This document shows positions 1-8,349 of a stretch of DNA of 64,000 nt, piece after piece. Under the pieces are notes generated by a model that was given only the letters and a program-made list of their open reading frames with translations, did not search any database and was not told the origin of the DNA. The DNA is from Labrys miyagiensis. Lineage in GTDB: Bacteria; Pseudomonadota; Alphaproteobacteria; Rhizobiales; Labraceae. The stretch spans positions 29,627-93,626 of the forward strand of contig NZ_BSPC01000045.1 of assembly GCF_030160835.1 (NCBI RefSeq), read 5' to 3'. The position numbers and the translations under genes were made by a program. How positions within the stretch are numbered: the stretch's first letter is position 1; the number at the start of each line of letters is the position of its first letter.

Positions 1-3000
1 GTCTTGCGTTCGGAACGCGACAGCACCGTTGCGGCCAGGCGGCCGGCCGTCGCGCCCTGCTTCACCTTCTGGGTGAACTGGGTCCAGGATGGCACCTGGA
101 GGCGGTCCAGCGCCGTGGTGTAGGCATCGAGCGGATGGCCCGACAGAAAGAAGCCGATGGCGTCGAATTCGCGCTGCAGGCGGTCCGACGGTTCCCAGGG
201 CTCGACAATCATACCCTTCAACGGCTCGGGTCCCGAGGCGGCGCCGAACATGTCGCCCTGCCCTTCGCTCTTTTCGGCATGGGCGCGCTGGGCCTGCGCC
301 ATGATGGCATCGATGGAGGCCGTGATGCGCGCCCGGTCGCGGTCGAACTCATCGAAGGCGCCGGCGGCAGCAAGACTCTCCAAAATACGCTTGTTGATGG
401 CCTTGGGATCGATGCGGCTCGCGAAATCGCCAAGGTCGAAGAACGGTTCATCGCCACGGATCTCGACCAGGCGCTGCATGGCCGCTGGACCGACGCCCTT
501 GACGGCGCCGAGGGCATAGCGAATGGCGCCGTCATGCACCTCGAAATCCGGACCAGACCGGTTGATGGAAGGCGGCTCGACCCTGATGCCGAGGCGGCGC
601 GCTTCCAGGCGAAATTCATTGAGCTTGTCGGTGTTGGAGATATCGAGCGACATCGAGGCCGCCATGAACTCCACCGGATAGTTCGCCTTCAGATAGGCGG
701 TATGATAGGAAACCAGCGCATAAGCGGCGGCGTGGCTCTTGTTGAAACCGTAATCGGCGAATTTGGCGAGATAGTCGAAGATCTCGTCCGCCTTGGCCTT
801 TTTGGTGCCGCGCTCGACGGCGCCCTCCACGAAGCGGGCGCGCTGGGCGTCCATCTCCGCCTTGATCTTCTTGCCCATGGCGCGGCGCAGCATGTCGGCC
901 TCGCCCAGCGTATAGCCGGAGAGGATCTGCGCGATCTGCATCACCTGCTCCTGGTAGATGATCACGCCATAAGTCTCTTCCAGCGCCGGCTTGAGCTGGT
1001 CGAGCATATAGTCGGGCTCTTCCAGACCCTTCTTGCGGGCGTTGTAGACCGGGATGTTCGCCATCGGGCCCGGGCGATAGAGCGCCACCAGGGCGATGAT
1101 GTCCTCGAAGCGGTCGGCGTTCATGTCGAGCAGGGCCTTGCGCATGCCCGCGCTTTCAACCTGGAACACGCCCACCGTCTCGCCGCGGCCGAGCATCTCG
1201 TAGCTCTTCGCATCGTCCAGCGGTACGCTGGCAAGGTCGAGCTCGATGCCGCGCTGGGCCAGGAACATGAGCGCGCGCTGCAGCACGGTCAGCGTCTTCA
1301 GGCCGAGGAAGTCGAACTTCACCAGGCCCGCCTGCTCGATCCACTTCATGTTGAACTGTGTCGCCGGCATCGGCATCGCGGTCTTGGGGTCGTGATAGAG
1401 CGGCACCAACTGCACCAGGGGACGGTCGCCGATTACAACGCCGGCCGCGTGTGTGGAAGCGTGGCGGTAGAGCCCCTCCAGCTTCTGGGCGATGGTCAGG
1501 AGACGCTCGACCGTTGGGTCGTCCTTGGCGGATTCGCGCAGTTTTGGCTCGTCCTCGATGGCCTTGGCCAGGGTGACCGGATTGGCGGGGTTCTGCGGCA
1601 CCAGCTTGCAGAGCTTGTCGACCTGATTGTAGCCCATTTCGAGCGTGCGCCCGACGTCGCGCAACACGCCGCGTGCCTGGAGCGAGCCGAAGGTGATGAT
1701 CTGCGCGACGCGGTCCTCGCCATACTTCTCCTGCACATAGCGGATGACCTCGTCACGCCGCTCCTGGCAGAAGTCGATGTCGAAGTCCGGCATCGAGATA
1801 CGTTCGGGGTTGAGGAAGCGCTCGAACAGCAGGCTGAAGCGCAGCGGATCGAGATCGGTGATGGTGAGCGCATAGGCAACAAGCGAGCCTGCGCCCGAAC
1901 CGCGGCCCGGGCCCACCGGAATACCCTTCGACTTCGCATGCTTGATGAAGTCCGCCACGATCAGGAAGTAGCCGGGGAACTTCATGCGCTCGATGATCGA
2001 GAGTTCGAATTCGAGCCGCTTGGCATAATTCTCTTCGTCATGGCCGGGCGCCGGACCATGGGCGGCAAGCCGGGCGCGCAGCCCCTCCTCGGCCTGGCGG
2101 CGAAGTTCCACCGCTTCGTCAACCGGCTGCCCGGTCTGGTCGACACCAGTCGAGAAGCGCGGCAGGATCGGCTTGCGGGTGCGAACCCGGAACGCACAGC
2201 GCTTGGCGATTTCAATCGTATTCTCAATAGCCTCTGGAATATCCTTGAACAAGGATATCATCTCCGTGCGGCTCTTGAAGTAATGGTGTGGCGTCACCTT
2301 GCGGCGATCGTTCTCGGCAAGGATGCGCCCCTCGGCGATGGCGAGCAGCGCGTCGTGGGATTCATGGTCGGCGCGGGAGGCGAAATAGACTTCGTTTGTC
2401 GCCACGATCGGGATACCCGCCGCATAAGCGAGTTCGATCAGCGGCGCCTCGATCTGCTGTTCCTCGGGCATATCGTGGCGCTGCACCTCGAGATAGAGCC
2501 GGTCTCCGAACAGGCCTGAAAGGCGCTGGAGCCGCGTGCCAGCGAGTTCGTCCAGCCCGTCGCGCAAGGCCATGTCGAGCGGACCGGATGGGCCGCCGGT
2601 CAACACGATCAGGCCGCCGCCGAGTTCCGCCAGCCGCTCGATCGAGACATGAGCCTCCTCCCCGTTGCCGGGATCCGTGTAGGAATGCGAGGACAGCGCC
2701 ATGAGATGGCCATAGCCCTCCTCGCTTTGCGCCAGCAGCACCAGGCGCGGCAGGCGGCGCTGATGCAGCGGACGGCGGTCCGAGGCGTCCTCGCGATCGG
2801 CGAAATTGACAGCGAGCGAGATGCCCATGATCGGCTGGATGCCGCTGCCGGCCAGCTTCTCGGAGAACTCCAGCGCCCCGAACAGATTGTTGACATCGGT
2901 CAGCGCCACCGCCGGCATGCCGTCGGCCTTGGCGAGGTCGGCGATCTTGGGGACTTTCATTGCCCCTTCGAGCAGGGAATAGGATGAACACACATGCAGG

Positions 3001-3041
3001 TGCACGAAGCCAGGTCCCCCCGCCGCCTTGCCCTCTGCCAT
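1..3041 (-). CDS. dnaE: DNA polymerase III subunit alpha, C-terminus cut by window edge
   Basis: This is the catalytic subunit of the replicative DNA polymerase III. About 1,013 codons are visible and the 3' end runs off the left edge. The N-terminus has the PHP-domain signature HLHVCSSYSLLEG near residue 13. The C-family polymerase palm follows, with PDFDIDFC at about residues 418-425 carrying two of the catalytic aspartates, and GPGRGSGAGSLV just before it. Later segments include MRRAMGKK and GFNKSHAAAYALVSYHTAYL. The helix-hairpin-helix segment (YALGAVKGVG) is present near the truncated end. The chosen ATG at 3041 gives the usual dnaE N-terminus. In Hyphomicrobiales dnaE usually lies downstream of lolD, as here, with only a small SOS-type gene between. 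The family call is very secure; only the missing end is unknown. Confidence 0.97.
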   Translation of the reverse strand, partial: MAEGKAAGGPGFVHLHVCSSYSLLEGAMKVPKIADLAKADGMPAVALTDVNNLFGALEFSEKLAGSGIQPIMGISLAVNFADREDASDRRPLHQRRLPRLVLLAQSEEGYGHLMALSSHSYTDPGNGEEAHVSIERLAELGGGLIVLTGGPSGPLDMALRDGLDELAGTRLQRLSGLFGDRLYLEVQRHDMPEEQQIEAPLIELAYAAGIPIVATNEVYFASRADHESHDALLAIAEGRILAENDRRKVTPHHYFKSRTEMISLFKDIPEAIENTIEIAKRCAFRVRTRKPILPRFSTGVDQTGQPVDEAVELRRQAEEGLRARLAAHGPAPGHDEENYAKRLEFELSIIERMKFPGYFLIVADFIKHAKSKGIPVGPGRGSGAGSLVAYALTITDLDPLRFSLLFERFLNPERISMPDFDIDFCQERRDEVIRYVQEKYGEDRVAQIITFGSLQARGVLRDVGRTLEMGYNQVDKLCKLVPQNPANPVTLAKAIEDEPKLRESAKDDPTVERLLTIAQKLEGLYRHASTHAAGVVIGDRPLVQLVPLYHDPKTAMPMPATQFNMKWIEQAGLVKFDFLGLKTLTVLQRALMFLAQRGIELDLASVPLDDAKSYEMLGRGETVGVFQVESAGMRKALLDMNADRFEDIIALVALYRPGPMANIPVYNARKKGLEEPDYMLDQLKPALEETYGVIIYQEQVMQIAQILSGYTLGEADMLRRAMGKKIKAEMDAQRARFVEGAVERGTKKAKADEIFDYLAKFADYGFNKSHAAAYALVSYHTAYLKANYPVEFMAASMSLDISNTDKLNEFRLEARRLGIRVEPPSINRSGPDFEVHDGAIRYALGAVKGVGPAAMQRLVEIRGDEPFFDLGDFASRIDPKAINKRILESLAAAGAFDEFDRDRARITASIDAIMAQAQRAHAEKSEGQGDMFGAASGPEPLKGMIVEPWEPSDRLQREFDAIGFFLSGHPLDAYTTALDRLQVPSWTQFTQKVKQGATAGRLAATVLSRSERK

Positions 3042-3108
3042 GATACCTCCGCCTGCCGCTGTCGGAACCTAGGGACGACTCACCGTCCCCATCCCCATTC
3101 AACCATCT

Positions 3109-3215
3109 AAAGCGTTTTGCGATTTGACGGAATCGGCAAGAATCGCAAAGACGCGTCGAAACAGAGAGTGAGAGCAAAGCAGCGTTTACGCTTAAACGCG
3201 CTTTGCTCCAGGGCA
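3109..3215. repeat. intergenic palindromic repeat (copy A)
   Basis: The gap upstream of dnaE begins with the 16-mer AAAGCGTTTTGCGATT (3109-3124), found again exactly at 60190-60205. It ends in a strong hairpin near 3177-3212, with arms AGCAAAGC.GCGTTTA and TAAACGC.GCTTTGCT around a 4-nt centre. The sequence is AT-richer than its surroundings and has no ORF. It looks like a dispersed palindromic intergenic element of the kind common in Hyphomicrobiales. It could also act as a weak terminator or processing site between the small gene at 3330-3428 and dnaE. Confidence 0.6.
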
Positions 3216-3329
3216 AACGGATCGGTGGCCATAGGGAACATTTCAGCCCCGCCATCGCCGCCCGATGGTCGCCACATATTGGCTGCCGCGCCTGTTGAAT
3301 GCCTGTGGATAATTGTGGAAAACCTGCGA

Positions 3330-3428
3330 TCAAATACCGCTGAGAAAGCCGGTCCACATGGCAATCATGATCAGGAACAGGCTCATGGAGGTGATGGCGG
3401 CGAGATCTTCGGCGAAACGAGCGAGCAT
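3330..3428 (-). CDS. SOS-controlled 32-residue membrane peptide (SidA-like cell-division inhibitor candidate)
   Basis: This is a 32-codon ORF starting MLARFAEDLAAITS. The N-terminal half is short and slightly charged; the rest (about residues 14-32) is one hydrophobic membrane segment containing FLIMIAMWTGFLSG. It has an excellent ribosome-binding site, GAGGAGG, about six bases before the ATG. A sigma70-like promoter sits upstream with a perfect LexA box in its spacer (3454-3482). Caulobacter SidA is a 29-residue, LexA-repressed, single-pass inner-membrane protein that blocks division through FtsW. Size, topology and control match that model, so a DNA-damage checkpoint role is inferred. I cannot show sequence homology from here. 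It is a real gene in all likelihood; the function is a hypothesis. Confidence 0.75.
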   Translation of the reverse strand: MLARFAEDLAAITSMSLFLIMIAMWTGFLSGI

Positions 3429-3453
3429 TGCGTCCTCCTCTTGAATATACCGA

Positions 3454-3482
3454 TGATATGTTCACGTTTTGTTCTGAGTCAA
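3454..3482 (-). promoter_or_regulatory. LexA-controlled promoter
   Basis: Read on the minus strand, TTGACT (3482-3477) and ATATCA (3459-3454) are separated by 17 bases. The spacer contains GAACAAAACGTGAAC (3460-3474), which on the plus strand is GTTC-N7-GTTC, the direct-repeat LexA box of alphaproteobacteria. LexA bound there would block polymerase. The predicted start of transcription is about 20 bases before the ATG of the small membrane peptide. Confidence 0.8.
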
Positions 3483-3703
3483 GCGCTCCGTCGCGTAACT
3501 GCCATCTTGCGTCGCGCTTCTGTTCCGTTTCGTTGCACGGAAAGAGTGCAGAACGGGAACAAACCTCGCCCCCAAGAAATCGGATTATCGAGGAATTTCA
3601 AGGGCCTGAGCCCGGGCCGCTCCATGCGCTGCGAGCGGCGGCAGCGGCGTTTACCATATGACAAGCCTGTTCGGCGGCGGCCGGTCGGCCCTACCCGGCA
3701 GCG

Positions 3704-4399
3704 TCAATCGAGCTCGACGATCTGCCCTTCCCGCAGCGTGACGCGACGATCCATGCGCGAGGCGAGTTCGAGATTGTGGGTCGCGATCACAGCCGCAAGG
3801 CCCGAGGCCCGCACCAGCGCCGTCAGCGTGCCGAAGACATGGTCGGAGGTACCCGGATCCAGGTTGCCCGTCGGCTCGTCGGCGAGGATGAGATGCGGCG
3901 CATTGGCAACCGCTCGGGCGATCGCCACACGCTGCTGCTCGCCGCCAGACAATTCGTTAGGCCGGTGGCCGAAGCGCTGGCCGAGGCCGAGAAAAGTCAA
4001 CAGTTCCTCCGCCCGCTGGCGTGCTTCGCGGCGCGACAGGCCGCGGATCATCTGCGGCAGGATCACATTCTCCAAAGCCGAGAATTCCGGCTGAAGATGA
4101 TGGAACTGATAGACGAAGCCGATGGTATTGCGGCGCAGCTTGGTGCGGCCGGCATCGTTGAGCTCGCGGGTCGACTGTCCCGACACGACCACATTGCCGC
4201 TATTGGGCCTTTCCAGGAGGCCGGCGGTGTGCAGCAGCGTCGATTTGCCGACGCCCGAAGGCGCGATCAACGCCACGGACTGGCCAGGCATCACGGTGAG
4301 ATTGACACCTTGCAGGATGCGCAGTTCCGTCGGCCCCTGACGGTAGCTGCGATGGACATCGATCAGTTCGAGCGCCGGTGTGCCGTCAGCAATCGCCAT
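3704..4399 (-). CDS. lolD: lipoprotein-releasing ABC transporter ATPase LolD
   Basis: This is the ATPase of the Lol machine, which extracts outer-membrane lipoproteins from the inner membrane for transfer to LolA. It shows Walker A (APSGVGKST), the signature [14 protein letters not shown], Walker B ([12 protein letters not shown]) and the switch histidine in IATHNLELA. The protein is 231 residues, normal for LolD, using the ATG at 4399; an in-frame extension further upstream would run into lolC and is rejected. It follows the permease gene by two bases, so the two are co-transcribed and probably translationally coupled. The assignment to LolD rather than another MacB-like ATPase rests on that neighbour and on the dnaE linkage. 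Confidence 0.95.
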   Translation of the reverse strand: MAIADGTPALELIDVHRSYRQGPTELRILQGVNLTVMPGQSVALIAPSGVGKSTLLHTAGLLERPNSGNVVVSGQSTRELNDAGRTKLRRNTIGFVYQFHHLQPEFSALENVILPQMIRGLSRREARQRAEELLTFLGLGQRFGHRPNELSGGEQQRVAIARAVANAPHLILADEPTGNLDPGTSDHVFGTLTALVRASGLAAVIATHNLELASRMDRRVTLREGQIVELD

Positions 4400-4401
4400 T
4401 C

Positions 4402-5700
4402 TCAGGCTCCCCGCAGCGCTTCGACCGGATCGAGCCGCGCGGCCCGCCAGGAGGGATAGAGCGTCGCCAGGAAGCACAGCACCAGCGTGGTTATGACCAC
4501 CACGATGACCTCCGTGGGATCGGTCTTGGCCGGCAGGCGCGACAGGAAATAGATTTCAGAGTTGAAGAGCTGGGTGTTCGAAATCCAAGAGATGAACTCC
4601 TGGATGTTTTCGATATAGCGGCAGAACACCAGGCCCACGACCAGACCGCAGGTGGTGCCGATGATGCCGATCGACATGCCGGTGATGAGGAAGATGCGCA
4701 TCATCGCCCCGCTGGTGGCGCCCATGGTACGCATGATGGCGATATCGGTCTGCTTGGACTGCACCAGCATCGCCATGCTCGAGACCACACCGAGCGAGGC
4801 CATCAGCACCAGCATCATCAGGATCATGAACATCACATTGCGCTCGACCTGCAGAGCAGTGAAGAAGGCCGCGTTGCGCTGGCGCCAGTCGGTCAGGGTG
4901 ACCGGGCGGCCCGCGGCCTTCTCGATCTCTTCGCCGATGGCCTGCACATGGTCGGGATCATCGACATAGACCTCGATGCCCGTGACATCGCCATCGCGGT
5001 TGAAATAGGCCTGAGACTCCTGCAGGGGCATGATGACGAAGGCCGAGTCGATATCGGACATGCCGACCTCGAAGGTCGCCACCACCGGATAGACCTTGAT
5101 GCGCGGCGTGGTGCCCAGGGCGGTGACATCACCCTTGGGCGAGATCAGCGTGATGCCGTCGCCGATCTGCAAACCGAGCGACTGCGCCAGCCGCGTGCCG
5201 ATGATGACGCCCTGCCCCTGGTCGAAATTGCCGTCGAGCTTGCCATCCTTGATGTTGCTGGCGAGCCCCGGCATCTTCTGGATGTCCTCGAGCTTCATGC
5301 CGTGCACCAGCCCCCCGCTCGCCGAGAAGGGCGAAGACACCAGCACCTGCCCCTCGACGAAGGGCACGGCGAGCTTGACGCCGGGCACCTTGCCGATGCG
5401 CTCTGTCACCGCCTCGAAATCGTTGAGCGGCGTCTGGGAGGGCGTGACGATGATGTGGCCGCTGAAACCCAGGATCTTCGACTGCAATTCCACCCGGAAA
5501 CCATTCATCACCGACATCACGATGATCAGAATAGCGACGCCGAGCAGGAAACACAGGAAGGAAATGACGGCGATCAGTGCGGCAACCCCACCCTTGCGAT
5601 GCGGCAAGAGATAGCGCAGCGCCACCATCCACTCGAAAGCGGAAAACGGTGCTGTTCCTGTAGGTTCCGACGATTTGGTGATAGGGGTGGAGTCGTTCAT
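4402..5700 (-). CDS. lolC: lipoprotein-releasing ABC transporter permease LolC/LolE
   Basis: This is the inner-membrane permease of the Lol lipoprotein-release system, 432 residues. It has the family layout: one N-terminal membrane helix ([20 protein letters not shown]), a large periplasmic domain, then three C-terminal membrane helices and the closing [16 protein letters not shown] motif typical of LolC/E/MacB permeases. Only one permease gene is present beside lolD. That is the usual alphaproteobacterial arrangement, in which one permease is thought to form the homodimer. The start at 5700 leaves a short cytoplasmic N-terminus before the first helix. In related genomes proS lies directly upstream; here two unrelated genes intervene. 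Confidence 0.94.
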   Translation of the reverse strand: MNDSTPITKSSEPTGTAPFSAFEWMVALRYLLPHRKGGVAALIAVISFLCFLLGVAILIIVMSVMNGFRVELQSKILGFSGHIIVTPSQTPLNDFEAVTERIGKVPGVKLAVPFVEGQVLVSSPFSASGGLVHGMKLEDIQKMPGLASNIKDGKLDGNFDQGQGVIIGTRLAQSLGLQIGDGITLISPKGDVTALGTTPRIKVYPVVATFEVGMSDIDSAFVIMPLQESQAYFNRDGDVTGIEVYVDDPDHVQAIGEEIEKAAGRPVTLTDWRQRNAAFFTALQVERNVMFMILMMLVLMASLGVVSSMAMLVQSKQTDIAIMRTMGATSGAMMRIFLITGMSIGIIGTTCGLVVGLVFCRYIENIQEFISWISNTQLFNSEIYFLSRLPAKTDPTEVIVVVITTLVLCFLATLYPSWRAARLDPVEALRGA

Positions 5701-5859
5701 TCAGGTTCCAGGCGGGAAACTCAGGGCGCAACCGGCGCTGACGCCCTGGCCCCTTACTCCGCGAGAATCGCGGCGTTTGCACGGCAAAAATTCAACCATA
5801 CCCATCTTTGCCACGGCTTTTTGTAGCTGACTGAGCTTCACGTAGCACTTTTGGAATAA

Positions 5860-5895
5860 AAAACCTTCTCAAAATCAAATTCTTGAGAAGGTTTT
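5860..5895 (-). terminator. intrinsic terminator after the dienelactone hydrolase gene
   Basis: Perfect 13-bp arms AAAACCTTCTCAA (5860-5872) and TTGAGAAGGTTTT (5883-5895) enclose a 10-nt loop. On the minus strand the stem is followed by a run of T. It lies about 20 bases beyond the stop of the gene ending at 5917. It separates that gene from lolC/E. Confidence 0.85.
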
Positions 5896-5916
5896 ATCAC
5901 TTAATTTGCGAGAAGA

Positions 5917-6585
5917 TCAGCCAATCTGGGCGCGCAGAAAGCCGAGTGCACGCTCGCGCGCCTGCGCGGCGCTGGCCGGTTCGTAGGATGAGCGTTCGTC
6001 GCAATTGAAGCCATGATCGGCCTGATAGGTGAAGAGTTCGGCATTGGGATAGACCCGCACCTTGTCGAGATCGGACTGCGGGATATGCCTGTCGAGCAGG
6101 CCGAAATGGCCCTGCACGGGTACGCCGGGCTTGCGATCGGAGTAGCGGCCGATGCCGCCGCCATAATAGACCACCGCGGCATCGACGGGCAGCTGCGATG
6201 CCGCCAGCCAGGCATAGGTGCCGCCCAGGCAATAGCCGATGATGCCGACCTTGCCTTCCTTTTTCAGGAGCTCGACGGCGGCGGCGATGTCGAGCATGGA
6301 GTCGGTGCCCGACACCTTCTGCATCAACGCGATGCCCCTGGTGCGGCCTTCGTCGTCGTAGCCGACCTCGAAACCCGGCTCGGCGCGGTCGAAGATCGCC
6401 GGGGCGATGACGTGATAGCCATCGGCGGCATAGCTGTCGGCGACACGGCGGATATGGCCATTCACGCCGAAGATCTCCTGGATCACAACAAGGCCGCCGC
6501 GGGCGGGGTCATCGGGCCAGACCTCGTAGGCGCTGATTTCGACGCCGTCGGCGGCCTTCAACGTGATCCACTGTGATTTGGTCAT
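5917..6585 (-). CDS. dienelactone hydrolase family protein
   Basis: This is an alpha/beta-hydrolase of the dienelactone hydrolase family, 222 residues and probably cytoplasmic. The catalytic triad is visible: the nucleophile Cys119 in GYCLGG, an acidic residue at Asp165 (GLLDRH) and His191 in QADHGFNC. Classical members open dienelactones in the chloroaromatic or beta-ketoadipate-type pathway. Many chromosomal paralogues, probably including this one, act on unknown esters. The ATG at 6585 has an AAAGGAAA ribosome-binding site; an upstream in-frame extension lacks one. No aromatic-degradation genes are nearby, so the substrate cannot be guessed. The gene has its own terminator and sits inside the otherwise conserved proS-lol-dnaE order. 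Confidence 0.9.
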   Translation of the reverse strand: MTKSQWITLKAADGVEISAYEVWPDDPARGGLVVIQEIFGVNGHIRRVADSYAADGYHVIAPAIFDRAEPGFEVGYDDEGRTRGIALMQKVSGTDSMLDIAAAVELLKKEGKVGIIGYCLGGTYAWLAASQLPVDAAVVYYGGGIGRYSDRKPGVPVQGHFGLLDRHIPQSDLDKVRVYPNAELFTYQADHGFNCDERSSYEPASAAQARERALGFLRAQIG

Positions 6586-6806
6586 GGAAATTTCCTTTGG
6601 GGTCAGGAGCGGGAATGAAATCGTGAGTGCGGAGTGGCGGGCTGGCTGGCGCGGAGGCGAAGGATGCAAGCATATACGCACCACCCCTCGCCTGTTCCGA
6701 TCGGAGCTATCGACGAGCCGTGCAGCATATCCGACTATCGACGGTGGGCCACGCCTGGCAAATCGGAACCGGGCCTGCAAGGTCACAATCGCTTGAACAA
6801 ATGCAT

Positions 6807-6838
6807 AGGGGGAGCCGCATAGTGCATCCGCTCCCCCT
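6807..6838 (-). terminator. hairpin after the glycosyltransferase gene
   Basis: The 9-bp arms AGGGGGAGC (6807-6815) and GCTCCCCCT (6830-6838) enclose a 14-nt loop just beyond the stop of the gene ending at 6846. There is no clear T-run on the minus strand, so this may stabilise the 3' end or terminate weakly. Confidence 0.55.
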
Positions 6839-6845
6839 GCAGGAC

Positions 6846-8123
6846 TTAATTTGGAAGGTCGCGCCGTTTTCGCTGCATGACGCTCTCGACTGTGGTGCGG
6901 ACATGCTCGTTGAATGCAACGAGTGAGTAATTTTTCTGGTAATATTCCGCGGCAGCGCTTTCGCGCGAAAACCGTTGCTCTGGGTTGGTGAGCAAGCTCA
7001 CGGTAGCCGTGGCAAGCCTCGTTGCATCGTTCTCAATGATAGCGGCAGCTTTCGCCGCGGCTGCATCGGCGAGGCCGTCGAAAGCATGGTCCGGGCCCAT
7101 AGGCACGCGGCCATGCGCAAACGCTTCCAAAACCTTGATCTTCGTGCCTCCGCCCCAAATCATCGGGGTGGCAATGAGAGCTGCACTCTCATATTCGGAA
7201 CGCAACTCCTCGACGAAACCCAAAACCCGGACCTTCGGCTGCGCGCCCCAATCACGGGCCAATGCCTCTGGAACGTCCCCGCCGATCCGAAGTTCTGCCT
7301 GGGGAACATTCTCGACAATCCGCGGCCAGACGCTTCGCAGGAACCACTTCATACCGTCGGAATTCTGTCCCTTTGTCCACTGGCCGACAGCGAACAGCAC
7401 CTTTGAAGCCACGTCGGAGTGGCCCAGCGGCACGATCGTCTCGCCCGTCTTGATCAAGGGCAGGTTCGGCAGCGTCGTAACATTCGGCCGCGCAATCCTT
7501 GACGTATCGATCTCCGAAGCAAGCCAGGCATGTTCGGCCCTTTCCAGAAGGCGAGCCCCAAGATAGTCCGAGCCTTGAAGGTAGCGGTGCAGATAGGCGC
7601 GCAGGGGCAGATTATGGAGCGGGGTTGAGCGGATCCTTGCGGCGGTGCGGCTTGGTTCCCAGTCGTCAGCATCGAGGATCAGCGGCACTCGCCGTTCGTC
7701 GAGCAGACCAGCGACCGCCGTTGGACGGCTGAGTCTTCCGACGATCAGGTCGACTTGTTTGCGATCTATGAGGTCGCCGATCGCCCGGCTCGCATCGTGA
7801 CTCACTCGCAGACCGGCGGCTGCCAAGCCGCTACCGAAAACCAGACCAAGGGCCCGCTCGGCTTTGTCGACATGAGCCGCGAACCTGCCGCCCCCGCGCC
7901 CGGGCATCAGCACCGATGACGCCAGTTCCAGGGTGCCATCGTTAAAAGGCGAGCCGGCTACTTGGCGCAGGTCGGGAGCGGGACTGCGGTAGTTCAGATA
8001 GAAGAAGCCGACCTCACCGCAATGGCCGAGTGCATCAAGGAGCAGCCGCGACCGAATCGCGCCACCGCTGCGGTCAATCGGAAAAGGCGGAAAAGCGGTG
8101 ACGAAAAGGATTCGGACAGGCAT
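6846..8123 (-). CDS. glycosyltransferase family 4-like protein
   Basis: This is a 425-residue GT-B glycosyltransferase. The N-terminal nucleotide-fold begins VRILFVTAFPPFPIDRSGG, the acceptor-side motif of family 4 enzymes. The C-terminal donor-binding half has VLFAVGQWTKGQNSDGMKW and the closing segment TKIKVLEAFAHGRVPM. These resemble transferases of exopolysaccharide or PEP-CTERM/EpsH-type sugar systems. The start at 8123 follows a GAGGAAGG site; an in-frame extension upstream would run through the hairpin at 8154-8190. There are no other polysaccharide genes beside it, so donor and acceptor are unknown. It stands alone between proS and the dienelactone hydrolase gene. Confidence 0.87.
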   Translation of the reverse strand: MPVRILFVTAFPPFPIDRSGGAIRSRLLLDALGHCGEVGFFYLNYRSPAPDLRQVAGSPFNDGTLELASSVLMPGRGGGRFAAHVDKAERALGLVFGSGLAAAGLRVSHDASRAIGDLIDRKQVDLIVGRLSRPTAVAGLLDERRVPLILDADDWEPSRTAARIRSTPLHNLPLRAYLHRYLQGSDYLGARLLERAEHAWLASEIDTSRIARPNVTTLPNLPLIKTGETIVPLGHSDVASKVLFAVGQWTKGQNSDGMKWFLRSVWPRIVENVPQAELRIGGDVPEALARDWGAQPKVRVLGFVEELRSEYESAALIATPMIWGGGTKIKVLEAFAHGRVPMGPDHAFDGLADAAAAKAAAIIENDATRLATATVSLLTNPEQRFSRESAAAEYYQKNYSLVAFNEHVRTTVESVMQRKRRDLPN

Positions 8124-8153
8124 CGCCTTCCTCAAAGGAGCACGTCGCAAAAA

Positions 8154-8190
8154 CGAACCTGTACACTGGATTTGAGGATGTACAGGTTCG
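8154..8190 (-). terminator. proS terminator or glycosyltransferase leader hairpin
   Basis: Perfect 12-bp arms CGAACCTGTACA (8154-8165) and TGTACAGGTTCG (8179-8190) enclose a 13-nt loop, with TTTTT next on the minus strand. It is 160 bases beyond the proS stop, so it should terminate proS. It ends only about 30 bases before the glycosyltransferase start, so it could also act as an attenuator of that gene. Confidence 0.75.
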
Positions 8191-8349
8191 AGAAGATCGG
8201 GCTCCCTTGCTACCAACTACAGAGTTCGCGCCCTCGTCTTCCCGAGCGCCCATTCTGACACATTTTTTCCAATCGCTACGGAAAAATCGGACCGGGCAGC
8301 ACGATATATTTAGACAGCGTTGTCCCTGGCAATATGCTCGAGCGGTTTT

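Noticed and set aside
135-2519. 794-codon open frame on the plus strand opposite dnaE
   Set aside because: Antisense shadow of dnaE caused by high third-position GC; His/Arg/Asp-rich product with no family.
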